Part shown: in pieces, positions 1 to 8,090 of the stretch
How positions within the stretch are numbered: position 1 is the first letter of the stretch
How the letters are laid out: each line of letters begins with the position of its first letter
From: Chloroflexi bacterium UBA4733
GTDB taxonomy: Bacteria; Chloroflexota; UBA4733
DNA length: 22,256 bases
Assembly (NCBI GenBank): GCA_002404055.1
Contig: DHIZ01000198.1
Span: 7,781-30,036, forward strand
Direction of reading: 5' to 3'
Position numbers and translations under genes: made by a program
Notes under the pieces: generated by a model
Told to the model about the DNA's origin: nothing
Databases searched by the model: none
What the model saw: only the letters and a program-made list of their open reading frames with translations

Positions 1-390
1 AAGCAGCAACGGGCGGTCACCAGCGGGGGCGGCATTTGCTGGGCAATGTACGGCAAGGGACCGCAGCCGCAGGCGCAATGGGATCTGTTGTCCTGGCTGA
101 CCGGCGCCAGCTTTCAGACGGCGGAGACGGTGGCAAACGTCACCGCGCCGCCGCGCAAGTCCATTGCCGACTCGCCGGCTTACAACGATCCCAAGCAGCC
201 GCCCAAGCACATGGATGTCTTCCTGAAGGCGCCGGACTTCGTCCATACGGATCCGGTCTCGGTAAACTTCAACGCCGTCGACACCTTGATCGAAAAGCAA
301 CTCAGCTATTTGTGGGACGGCAGCAAGGCGGCGAGAGACGTCTTGCCGTCGTTGGCGACACAGGTGGACTCCTTGCTGAAGGGGCAATAG
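1..390 (+). CDS. Extracellular sugar-binding protein of ABC transporter (5'-truncated)
   Basis: This frame is open from the first base and stops with TAG at 388-390, so only the last 129 residues are present. They fit the C-terminal lobe of a family 1 extracellular solute-binding protein: an aromatic-rich segment (QWDLLSWLTG) like the 'W-x-F-L-x-W-L' helix of SBPs, then a closing helix with YLWDGSKAARD. That closing segment resembles the end of the SBP at 11323-12771 (SLWDDSKDAK). SBPs capture a sugar outside the membrane and deliver it to the permeases. Two MalF/MalG-like permeases follow on the same strand, so it is probably the primary binding protein of this importer. The N-terminus and signal peptide lie outside the window. 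The ligand cannot be predicted. Confidence 0.8.
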   Translation, partial: KQQRAVTSGGGICWAMYGKGPQPQAQWDLLSWLTGASFQTAETVANVTAPPRKSIADSPAYNDPKQPPKHMDVFLKAPDFVHTDPVSVNFNAVDTLIEKQLSYLWDGSKAARDVLPSLATQVDSLLKGQ

Positions 391-491
391 CCGCAGGAAC
401 CGCCGGCAACGACAGTCGGCAGGTCGGGCAGTGCCGGTAGGTGAAAAAGGCTATCGCGACAGCGTCGCGTAGATCTGAAAGGAGTCCAGGG

Positions 492-1433
492 TTGGCAGCA
501 GCAAGTGCCCTCCCCCAGCCGCGCACGGTCCGGCGGCGCGGCAGTTTGGCGCGGCGGGAAGCCGTGTGGGGCATCGCCTGCGCCTCGCCCTGGTTCATCG
601 GCTTCTTCGTCTTCACCGCCGGGCCGATGCTCGCCTCCATCGTGCTCTCGCTCACCAGTTGGGACCTCTTGACCGCCCCCCACTTCGTCGGCTTGCAGAA
701 CTACCAGACCCTCTTCGGTGGCGATTCGTCCGTCTGGCACTCCCTCCTCGTGACGACGTTCTACGCAGTGCTGGCCGTCCCCTTGCACACCGTCTTCGGC
801 CTCATCCTGGCCATCCTGCTCAACCAGAAGATCAAGTTTCAGCGTTTTGTGCGCACCGTCTACTACCTGCCCAGCGTCGTCTCCGGTGTGGCCGTGGCGC
901 TCTTGTGGCAGTGGATCTTCAGTCCCGACTTCGGCCTGCTCAATACGCTGCTCGGCTACGTCGGCATCAAGGGACCCGCCTGGCTGGCCGACGAGCACAC
1001 CGTCATCCTGGCCTTCGTCGTGATGAGCCTCTGGGGCGTCGGCGCCGGCATGATCATCTACCTGGCCGGCTTGCAGGGCATCCCCAGCGACCTCTACGAG
1101 GCGGCCCAGGTGGATGGCGCCAGCAGCATGCGCCAGTTCTGGAACATCACCATCCCCATGCTCAGCCCGGTGATCTTCTTCAACGTCATCATCGGCGTCA
1201 TCGGCGCCTTGCAGATCTTCACCCAGGCCTACGTCATGACCAACGGCGGCCCCCACGACGCCAGCCTCTTCTTCATGCTCTACCTCTACCGCAACGCCTT
1301 TGAGTACTTCAAGATGGGCTACGCCTCGGCCCTGGCCTGGGTGCTCTTCTTCTACATTATGGCGCTGACCATCTTCGTCATCCGCAGTTCGGCGATCTGG
1401 GTCTACTACGAGGGCCGTACCACGGGCCGCTAG
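492..1433 (+). CDS. Carbohydrate ABC transporter permease, MalF/UgpA type
   Basis: This is an inner-membrane permease of about 313 residues with roughly six hydrophobic segments, the first being WFIGFFVFTAGPMLASIVL. The cytoplasmic coupling loop has the EAA motif at about residues 203-209 (EAAQVDG), followed by the usual ITIPMLSP; this is where the ATPase docks. I prefer the TTG start at 492 because AAAGGAG (478-484) lies 7 bases upstream. A GTG at 441 in the same frame would add 17 residues but has no good ribosome binding site. The N-terminal 35 residues are Arg-rich and cytoplasmic, as is common in this family. It forms a heterodimer with the product of the next gene, which starts 20 bases downstream. 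Family assignment is firm, the substrate is unknown. Confidence 0.93.
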   Translation: MAAASALPQPRTVRRRGSLARREAVWGIACASPWFIGFFVFTAGPMLASIVLSLTSWDLLTAPHFVGLQNYQTLFGGDSSVWHSLLVTTFYAVLAVPLHTVFGLILAILLNQKIKFQRFVRTVYYLPSVVSGVAVALLWQWIFSPDFGLLNTLLGYVGIKGPAWLADEHTVILAFVVMSLWGVGAGMIIYLAGLQGIPSDLYEAAQVDGASSMRQFWNITIPMLSPVIFFNVIIGVIGALQIFTQAYVMTNGGPHDASLFFMLYLYRNAFEYFKMGYASALAWVLFFYIMALTIFVIRSSAIWVYYEGRTTGR

Positions 1434-1453
1434 CAATCTAAAGGAGGAGCAAG

Positions 1454-2350
1454 GTGGCGACACAGACTGAATCGTTGGTCGCGCCGCAGCAGCGGTCGCG
1501 GGTGGGCTTGCGCCAGAGCCGGCACGCCGCCGAGACGCTGCGCATGACCCTGGTCTACGTCGCGTTGGCCGTGGGCGGCATCATTGTCAGCATCCCCTTC
1601 GTCTGGATGCTCTCCACCAGCCTGAAGGACGAAGGCAGCGTCTTCCTCTACCCGCCGCAGTGGTGGCCCCAGCCCTTGCAGCCTCAGAACTACGTCCAGG
1701 CGATGACGGTGCTGCCCTTCGCCCTCTTCTTCCGCAACACCCTGATCACGACGCTGGTCCCCCTCGTCGGCGCGCTCTTCTCTTGCTCGCTGGTGGCCTA
1801 CTCCTTCGCCCGGTTACGCTGGCCGGGGCGAGATATCTGGTTCCTGGTGCTGCTGGCGACCTTGATGCTGCCGGAGCAGGTGACGATGATCCCGCGCTTC
1901 ATCTTGTTCCGCAACCTGGGCTGGATCAACACCTTCTACCCCTTGATCGTGCCGCCGTTCTTCGCCGTAGGAGCCTTCAACATCTTCTTATTGCGGCAGT
2001 TCTTTATGACGATCTCCACGGAGACCGACGACGCCGCCAAGATCGACGGGGCGGGGGTGCTGGGCATCTACTGGCGCATCTTGCTGCCGCTCTCCAAGCC
2101 GGCCTTAGCGGCGGTGGCGGTGTTCGTCTTCAAGGCGCACTGGGACGACTTCCTGAGTCCCTTGATTTACCTGCACAGCCAGAGCAACTTTACCTTAGCG
2201 CTCGGCCTGCGCGCCTTCCAGGGCGAGTACGGCACCGACTGGAACCTGCTGATGGCGGCGTCCCTGGTGGTGATGCTACCGGTGCTGCTGCTCTTCTTCT
2301 TCCTGCAACGCTATTTCATCCAGGGCGTCGTGTTCACGGGGATCAAGTAG
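1454..2350 (+). CDS. Carbohydrate ABC transporter permease, MalG/UgpE type
   Basis: This 298-residue membrane protein is the partner of the preceding permease. It starts at GTG 1454 behind an AAGGAGG-type ribosome binding site (1441-1447). A cytoplasmic N-tail leads into the first membrane helix (VYVALAVGGIIVSIPFVWML). The family hallmark 'STSLKD' follows directly, and about five more hydrophobic stretches come after it. The coupling loop reads DAAKIDGAG (about residues 193-201), with Asp in place of the first Glu of EAA, a common variant, followed by ILLPLSKPAL. The C-terminus (QRYFIQGVVFTGIK) is typical of MalG-like proteins. No ATPase gene lies nearby; in this superfamily one MsmK/UgpC-type ATPase often serves many importers, which is the likely arrangement here. 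Confidence 0.94.
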   Translation: MATQTESLVAPQQRSRVGLRQSRHAAETLRMTLVYVALAVGGIIVSIPFVWMLSTSLKDEGSVFLYPPQWWPQPLQPQNYVQAMTVLPFALFFRNTLITTLVPLVGALFSCSLVAYSFARLRWPGRDIWFLVLLATLMLPEQVTMIPRFILFRNLGWINTFYPLIVPPFFAVGAFNIFLLRQFFMTISTETDDAAKIDGAGVLGIYWRILLPLSKPALAAVAVFVFKAHWDDFLSPLIYLHSQSNFTLALGLRAFQGEYGTDWNLLMAASLVVMLPVLLLFFFLQRYFIQGVVFTGIK

Positions 2351-2385
2351 AGAGATTCGTTGCCCAGTAGCTGAGGAGAACATCC

Positions 2386-3777
2386 ATGCTGCGCGCCCAG
2401 CGCTATTCCCGCCGCTCAGTCCTGCACCTCCTGGCCATCGGCAGTACCGTTGCCCTGTCCAGTTGCGCCGGCGGTACGGCGACCACCAGCCAGACCGCAG
2501 CGACTCCCGTCGCCCCGACGCCCGCGTCCAGTTCGACGGGTCAGACCTCAGCCACGACGGGTGCGGTGGCCGGCGCTGCTGTCGCTCCCGTCAGCAACGC
2601 CACGCTCGTGTATTACAACTGGTTTACGCCGACAGATCCGCAGAGCCAGGTCTTTCCCCATGCCCTCACGCTCTTCACGCAGCAGCATCCCGGCGTCAAG
2701 ATCAGCAATAACGTGGTGGCGGGCGGTCTGGCGCCGCTGGAGGCGAAGCTGGAGGTGCTGATCGCCGGTGGAACGCCGCCCGATGTCTCCGCGCTCAACC
2801 CGCAACTGATCACCCCGCTCTTCAGCAAGAATCTGCTGGCCGACCTGACGCCGGACATCCAGCGCGACGCCAAGCTGTTTGATCCGAGCGACTTCTTTCC
2901 AGAGACGCTGACGCGTGTCGTCAAGAATGGCAAGCAGTACGCGATCCCGCTCCAGATGGGACTGTTCGTCATCATCTTCAACCGCACCCTCTTCAAGGCG
3001 GCGGGCGTGGCCGAGCCCACAGACAGTTGGACCTGGGCTACCGATTTCGTGGAGGCTGCCAGGAAGCTTACGAGCACGACCAAGCGGCAGTTCGGCGCCG
3101 TCCAGCCGCCGATGGAACCGCCCATCTGGTCCTACGGCGGAGACGTGTTATCGGCCGACGGCAAAACCTGCTTGCTGGATCAGCCGGCGGCGGTAACAGC
3201 CTTACAATTGATCAGCGATCTGGTCTTTAAGTATCAGGCTTCGCCCCGGCCGGCGGACTTGCAAGACACCAACGCCCTGAACCTCTTTATGACCAGCCGG
3301 CTCGGCATGCTCATTGACATTACCGGTACCGCCAGCCAGGTTGAGCGTCAGGCGCCCCATTTCGACTGGGATCTGGCTCATCTGCCGCTGGGTCCGAAAG
3401 GTCGCTTCACCATTGTGCAAGGCCCCAGCCTTTCCGTCTTTCAAGCATCGAAGCAGCGTGATCTGGCCTGGCAATGGACCGAGTTCTACACGGGTAAGGA
3501 GATTCAGCAGTACGCCGCCACGGTCGGCCGCGTGGTGTCGGCCCGCCAGAGTGCCGCCGCCGCCTTCAAAGCCCTGCCGGCGCCGCCCGCCAACCGAGCG
3601 CCGTTGGTCGACTCGGCTGCGTTCAGTCGCCAGCGGCTGTTCCTGACCAACTGGGCCCAGGTCAATGACGTGATGACCAAGAATCTTGATGACTCGCTGA
3701 CGCTCGGTACCAAGCCGGCGCAGCAAGCAGCCCAGGCCGCCTGCCAGGAACTGACGCCGCTGCTCACGGCTGGCTAG
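2386..3777 (+). CDS. Extracellular sugar-binding lipoprotein (Tat-type signal), SBP family 1
   Basis: This 463-residue protein starts at ATG 2386 after GAGGAG. Residues 7-27 form a twin-arginine signal (YSRRSVLHLL) ending in the lipobox LSSC with Cys27 as the lipidation site, so it should be exported folded and anchored outside the membrane. A Thr/Ala/Pro/Ser linker of about 50 residues leads to the mature fold (TLVYYNWFTP). Typical family 1 features follow: GTPPDV around residue 126, a hinge segment with YAIPLQMG, and C-terminal helices with LAWQWTEFYTG. It lies 35 bases downstream of the MalG-like permease, so the permease pair is flanked by two different SBPs. It may supply a second ligand to the same permeases. 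Its C-terminal part does not look like the SBP fragment at 1-390. Confidence 0.92.
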   Translation: MLRAQRYSRRSVLHLLAIGSTVALSSCAGGTATTSQTAATPVAPTPASSSTGQTSATTGAVAGAAVAPVSNATLVYYNWFTPTDPQSQVFPHALTLFTQQHPGVKISNNVVAGGLAPLEAKLEVLIAGGTPPDVSALNPQLITPLFSKNLLADLTPDIQRDAKLFDPSDFFPETLTRVVKNGKQYAIPLQMGLFVIIFNRTLFKAAGVAEPTDSWTWATDFVEAARKLTSTTKRQFGAVQPPMEPPIWSYGGDVLSADGKTCLLDQPAAVTALQLISDLVFKYQASPRPADLQDTNALNLFMTSRLGMLIDITGTASQVERQAPHFDWDLAHLPLGPKGRFTIVQGPSLSVFQASKQRDLAWQWTEFYTGKEIQQYAATVGRVVSARQSAAAAFKALPAPPANRAPLVDSAAFSRQRLFLTNWAQVNDVMTKNLDDSLTLGTKPAQQAAQAACQELTPLLTAG

Positions 3778-3783
3778 CCGGGC

Positions 3784-3807
3784 CACCCTACGCTTTAGCG
3801 TAGGGTG
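3784..3807. terminator. Perfect 10-bp hairpin after the transporter operon
   Basis: CACCCTACGC-type arms (3784-3793 and 3798-3807) pair perfectly around a TTTA loop, 6 bases after the stop of the SBP gene. No T-run follows, so this is not a classic intrinsic terminator. It may still terminate transcription or protect the 3' end of the mRNA between the transporter genes and the aldolase gene. Confidence 0.5.
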
Positions 3808-3937
3808 CGCATGGTGTGCGAGGAGTTCCCCCTCCCTTCCGACAGCACCCCCGTCACGTATCATGCAGTACTACAGAAGCGGATACCGGCGCTGGCCTGG
3901 GGGGCTGGCGCACCTGGGTTGGGAAGGGTGGCAATAG

Positions 3938-5017
3938 ATGGATACGACATTGGTTCGGGGCGGCGCCGCCATCGACAGCATCGCGGAACTGTTGGGCGAG
4001 CGGCGCAACCTGCTCAGCTATCAGCCGAAAGTGGCGAAGGCGGCCCTGCACGTGCCTGGTCCTGATTTTGTCGATCGCATTTACGCGAGCACTGATCGTT
4101 CGCCGCAGGTCTTGCGTAGCTTGCAGCAGGTCTTCGGCAGCGGGCGGCTGGCGAACAGCGGCTACGTCTCGATCCTGCCGGTGGACCAGGGCATCGAGCA
4201 CTCGGCGGGGGCATCTTTCGCACCCAATCCGGCCTACTTTGACCCGGAGAACATCGTTCGCCTGGCAATCGAAGGCGGCTGCAATGCTGTCGCTTCGACC
4301 TTCGGCGTACTGGGGGCGGTGGCGCGTCGCTATGCGCACAAGATCCCGTTCATCGTCAAGATGAACCACAATGAGTTCCTGAGCTACCCCAATCGCTACG
4401 ACCAGATTATGTTCGGGAGCGTGCGGCAGGCCTGGAACATGGGGGCGGTGGCCGTCGGCGCCACCATCTACTTTGGTTCGGCGGAATCACCGCGCCAGTT
4501 GCAGGAAGTCGCCGCCGCCTTTCAGGAGGCGCACGAGTTGGGTATGGCTACCGTGCTCTGGTGCTACCTGCGCAACGCCGCCTTCAACCACGACGGCACG
4601 GACTATTCTCTCGCCGCCGACCTGACAGGGCAGGCCAACCACCTGGGTGTGACCATCGCCGCCGACATCATCAAGCAGAAACTGCCGGAGAATAACGGCG
4701 GCTTCACCGCCCTCAAGTTCGGGCGGACCAGCAGCAAGGTCTACAGCGACCTCACCTCCGACAACCCGATTGACCTCACGCGCTACCAGGTGATGAACTG
4801 CTACATGGGTCGCGCCGGCCTGATCAACTCCGGCGGCGCCTCCTCCGGCGAGAGCGACTTTGCCGAGGCTGTGTACACCGCCGTCGTCAACAAGCGCGCC
4901 GGCGGTACCGGCCTCATCTCCGGACGCAAGGCGTTCCAACGCCCAATGGCGGAAGGCGTGCGCCTGCTCAACACCATCCAGGATGTGTACCTCTGCCCTG
5001 AGGTGACGGTGGCGTAG
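3938..5017 (+). CDS. fbaB: Class I fructose-bisphosphate aldolase, FbaB/DhnA family
   Basis: This 359-residue cytoplasmic enzyme is expected to split fructose 1,6-bisphosphate (or a related ketose phosphate) into dihydroxyacetone phosphate and an aldehyde through a Schiff-base lysine. It resembles E. coli FbaB closely along its whole length. Shared blocks are [55 protein letters not shown] and [10 protein letters not shown]. The Schiff-base lysine is Lys246 in ADIIKQK. It starts at ATG 3938, with a GGGAAGGG sequence some 9 bases upstream, and its length is close to the usual 350. It follows a sugar importer on the same strand but after a hairpin and 160 bases, so co-transcription is uncertain. 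It could serve central glycolysis or the last step of breakdown of the imported sugar. Confidence 0.94.
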   Translation: MDTTLVRGGAAIDSIAELLGERRNLLSYQPKVAKAALHVPGPDFVDRIYASTDRSPQVLRSLQQVFGSGRLANSGYVSILPVDQGIEHSAGASFAPNPAYFDPENIVRLAIEGGCNAVASTFGVLGAVARRYAHKIPFIVKMNHNEFLSYPNRYDQIMFGSVRQAWNMGAVAVGATIYFGSAESPRQLQEVAAAFQEAHELGMATVLWCYLRNAAFNHDGTDYSLAADLTGQANHLGVTIAADIIKQKLPENNGGFTALKFGRTSSKVYSDLTSDNPIDLTRYQVMNCYMGRAGLINSGGASSGESDFAEAVYTAVVNKRAGGTGLISGRKAFQRPMAEGVRLLNTIQDVYLCPEVTVA

Positions 5018-5229
5018 CACGGATGGCCACGAACCGTGCGTGCGCAAGGCTTCAGCGACGTTGGTGACGCCGGCCCACGTTGGTAGCAGGGTAGGGCGGA
5101 CGCGGTACACTGGCGGCAACCGGCGGGTCCGCGCAGCGATATTGCGATCGGTGTAAGATGGCTCTACCGGATAGATCCGCCGGGACACCAGCCCGGAGCG
5201 GGACAGGTAGCGCATGAGGAGGTCCGCAG

Positions 5230-6876
5230 ATGTCTGGCGCGAAGATCACCGTACATAACCCGATGGGCTATCCGCCGAAGGTCAGCGCCCGGCCGATGGC
5301 GCCTCGCCTGGACACGCTGGAGGGCAAAACGGTCTACCTGGTTGATGCCCGCTTCGACGATTCCGAGATCCTGTTGCAGCAGATGCAGGGCTGGTTCGCC
5401 GAGCATATGCCGAGCGTCCGGACGAAGTTCGTCCAGATGTCGAGTGTCTATACGCGGGATGATCCGGCGACCTGGGCCGAGATCAAGGAGCATGGCGACG
5501 CTGCGATCATCGGGGTGGGCCATTGAAGCACCTGTGCGCCGGCGGTTGCCGTGCATGGGATGACCCTCGACGGCACGTATGGCGTGCCCACCGTCTCGGT
5601 CCACACCAGGGTCTTCGAGCGCGCGGTGCGCTCGGTGGCGCGGGTGAACGGCATGCCCCGGACGCGCTACGCCTTTGTGCCGATGCCGGTGATGGGCAAG
5701 ACCCCCGCCGAGCTGCGGGCCTACGTCGACGGCAATGACCCGTTCACCGGTCGCCCGGTCATGCAGGAGGTCGTTGAGGGGCTCACGCGCCCCTTCGACG
5801 CCGAGGACCGGCGCCAGGATAGCTACGAGCGCTCCACGCCGCGCCTGGTCGATGCCGACACCGAGGAAAATCTCCACTGCCTGTTCCTGGAGCAGCACTG
5901 GACCGACCAGTTGCCGATCATCCTCCCAACGGAGGAGCGCGTCGCCGCCATGCTCGCCCACACGCGCCGCTCGCCGGACGCGGTGGTCGGCCACATGCGG
6001 CCGACGGGATTCCGGGAGTACTGGGAATACACCGTCGAGAAGGTCGCGGTGAATGCCGTCATGGCCGGCGCGCGGCCGGCATACTTCCCGGTCATTCTGG
6101 CGCTGGCGGCGACGGGCGTCAGCGCACGTGGCAGCACTACAAGTTCGGCGGCGGCGATGGCGGTCGTCAACGGCCCGATCCGCCACGAACTCGGTATGAA
6201 CGACGGGATCGGAGCGATGGGGCCGTACAACCACGCCAACGCCACGATTGGACGCGCCTACGGCCTGCTCTCGCAGAACCTCCAGGGCGGCTCGGCGCCG
6301 GGCCTGACCTACCTCGGCTCGCAGGGCAACGCCTACGCCTACAGCAGCCTCACCTTCGCTGAGAATGAGGAGCGCAGCCCCTGGGAGCCCTTCCACGTCC
6401 AGCACGGCTTCCAGCCCACCGACAGCACGGTGAGCGTCTTCGGCGGCTGCCGGTCCACCGCCTTCACCCTGGGTCTCCGCGAGCGGCACTGGCGCGAGCA
6501 CGTCCGCAACCTGCTGCGCGGGATGGACCCCCACAGCCCGCCGACGCTCCTGCTGGACCCGATCACGGCGCGCCAGTTCATTGATCGGGGCGGCTTCGCC
6601 ACGAAAGAAAAGCTCATCGACTGGCTCTACGACACTGCCCGGCTGCCTGCCGGCGAGTACTGGGACTACCAGCTCATCCAGAACTACGTCTACCCGCGAG
6701 CGACCTTTGGCGAGGAGCCGTATGCCACCTTGTTGAAGGCGGCGCCGGAGGAGCAGATCCCGATGTTCCGGCGTGACGAGATCCATGTCGTCGTGGTCGG
6801 CGGGGAGACCAACGGCTACTGGCGCATGATGGGCTGCAGCTACGGCAAGACCCTCTCCGTCGACGACTGGCGCTGA
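5230..6876 (+). CDS. UGSC-family selenoprotein with Sec99 encoded by in-frame TGA
   Basis: Two consecutive reading segments, 5230-5526 and 5527-6876, share one frame and are separated only by TGA 5524-5526. Read through, they give 548 residues with selenocysteine 99 in GVGH-U-S-T-C-AP, a UxxC redox-like motif with Cys102. The N-terminal domain (about 30-190) fits the UGSC-like domain of the UGSC (seleno)protein family, where U-G-S-C is usual; here the middle pair is S-T. The C-terminal part has blocks such as LPIILPTEERV (about 228-238), NGPIRHELGMNDGIGAMGPY (about 314-333) and SQGNAYAYSSLTFAENEERS, which I take as family hallmarks. I know of no established reaction. Start ATG 5230 has GAGGAGGT (5216-5223) 6 bases upstream. 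A SECIS-like hairpin follows the TGA. A nonsense mutation is less likely because the motif and both halves look intact. The gene stands alone on the plus strand and converges on the hydrolase gene. Confidence 0.88.
5531..5559 (+). promoter_or_regulatory. Putative bacterial SECIS element
   Basis: Just after the in-frame TGA the transcript can fold into a lower 7-bp stem (5531-5537 with 5553-5559, two G-U wobbles). Above it are a small internal loop and a 4-bp GC-only upper stem (5540-5543 with 5548-5551), closed by the loop GGUU (5544-5547). The loop begins 17 bases after the TGA and has G in its first two positions. Both points fit the known pattern of bacterial SECIS elements bound by SelB, which lie inside the coding region directly downstream of the UGA. 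I found the fold by eye and did not compute its energy. Confidence 0.65.
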
Positions 6877-6929
6877 TCGGGAGAGCCGGACCAGGGCAGA
6901 TTCCATACCGTTTGACGAGGCGCTCGACC

Positions 6930-8090
6930 TCAAGCCTGCTCGATGACGCGCGCAAACGCCCGCAGGTAGCGGTCGTCTCCGCCCTGCTGGCGCAGCAGCC
7001 AGTACTCGGCTCCCCAGAAGAGGTAGGCGTACAGGCCGAAGCTCTCCTCGCCACCCCAGCCCATGCAGGCGTTGTAGTTCTCGATAAGCCGCTCCGGCAG
7101 GCAACTGTACATGCCCTGGCCGGGCGGATTGGGCGGCGTCGTCACCGTCTCCCACGGCTCGGCCTGTCCCTCCGTGACCATCAGTGGTCGTCGACCCGAA
7201 TGAGCCCAGGCGACCAATCGCCTTCGCCGCCCCTGCCCCCAGGCGCTCCTGCTGCCATCCAGGTACAGTGTCCTGGAACCGATCGGCGCCAGCGCGTGAC
7301 GTGGGTAGTAGTCGATCCCGACAATATCGGCGAGCTGTTGCGCCACCGTCAAGGAGTCGCCCTGGTCGCGCGTGCGCCACCACTGCTGCACGCTCACCGC
7401 TAACGAGGTAGGCAAGAAGCCGTTCAGCACGATCGGTCGCGTCGGGTCGGTCGCCCGGAGCGCCGCGACCTCCTCGCCAACAAAGGCGGCAGCCAGACGC
7501 CAGGAGTGCTCCATGCCGAGCGGGTCGACTGCTTCGTGCTCGACTTGCCAGCCGATTATGGCTTTCCGATCTCGGTAGCGTTCCACGACGCGCCGGATGA
7601 ATGCGGTCGCAGCGTTGAGGAGCGCTCGATGCGTAGCTGGCTCGACAAGAACGCCTTCGCGCAGGGGCTGCCGCAGATGGTGCGCCGGCACGAAGAACTC
7701 GGGATAGCCGAACGTCTTGACGGCGCCGACGCAGAGGATGATCTGTTTCCCCGCTCGTTCGGCGGCATCGACCTGCCAGTCGAGCTCATCGGGACAAAAC
7801 CGGCCAGGCTGCGGTTCCATGCAGTTCCAGTGGGCGCCCAACCGGACGAGCGGAAAGGGATAGGCGAGCAGGGTCGCCAACGTCGCGCGAGCGTCCAAGC
7901 CCAACGCCGCGGCTTGCAACGGGCGGAAGCTGATACCCAGGAGCGTGGCGCGACGCGGCTCGATGGTGATGTGCCGCCAACGGTCCGTCAGCGGACGCGC
8001 AGCGCGCATGAGCCGCATTTCCGAGACGACGGGCAGCGCCAGCGCGCCTATTGCCCCGGCGCTCAGTGCGGCGAGGAGCTTCCCGTTCAT
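6930..8090 (-). CDS. Membrane-anchored glycoside hydrolase-like TIM-barrel protein
   Basis: This protein has 386 residues when started at ATG 8090, which overlaps the stop of the upstream glycosyltransferase gene by ATGA and so implies translational coupling. A start at 8126 is possible but overlaps more and precedes the hydrophobic N-terminus. Residues 4-22 form a signal or membrane anchor. The rest fits a clan A (beta/alpha)8 glycosidase. WQVEHE (181-186) matches the W-Q-x-x-N-E acid/base motif of GH42-like enzymes, with Glu186 as likely acid/base and His in place of Asn. VTEGQAEPW (305-313) carries the likely nucleophile Glu307. The barrel start (LVRLGAHWNCMEPQPGRF) is also typical. It should act outside the membrane on a beta-glycoside or a polar head group. 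Exact family and substrate are unknown. Confidence 0.75.
   Translation of the reverse strand: MNGKLLAALSAGAIGALALPVVSEMRLMRAARPLTDRWRHITIEPRRATLLGISFRPLQAAALGLDARATLATLLAYPFPLVRLGAHWNCMEPQPGRFCPDELDWQVDAAERAGKQIILCVGAVKTFGYPEFFVPAHHLRQPLREGVLVEPATHRALLNAATAFIRRVVERYRDRKAIIGWQVEHEAVDPLGMEHSWRLAAAFVGEEVAALRATDPTRPIVLNGFLPTSLAVSVQQWWRTRDQGDSLTVAQQLADIVGIDYYPRHALAPIGSRTLYLDGSRSAWGQGRRRRLVAWAHSGRRPLMVTEGQAEPWETVTTPPNPPGQGMYSCLPERLIENYNACMGWGGEESFGLYAYLFWGAEYWLLRQQGGDDRYLRAFARVIEQA

Noticed and set aside
306..1463. A 385-residue open frame antisense to the MalF-like permease
   Set aside because: Acidic, repetitive product without a domain, opposite a firmly assigned gene.
5080..5111. Possible promoter TTGGTA / TACACT upstream of the selenoprotein gene
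   Set aside because: The 20-base spacing is too long and the hexamers are only fair matches.
5524..5526. The TGA read as a nonsense mutation making a pseudogene
   Set aside because: Both sides keep one frame and intact family blocks, the TGA lies at a UxxC motif, and a SECIS-like hairpin follows. Sec insertion explains all of this better.
5164..7383. A 739-residue open frame on the minus strand
   Set aside because: It runs opposite the selenoprotein gene. The translation is low-complexity (Arg, Ala, Gly, Val, His) with no domain, as expected from a high-GC shadow frame.
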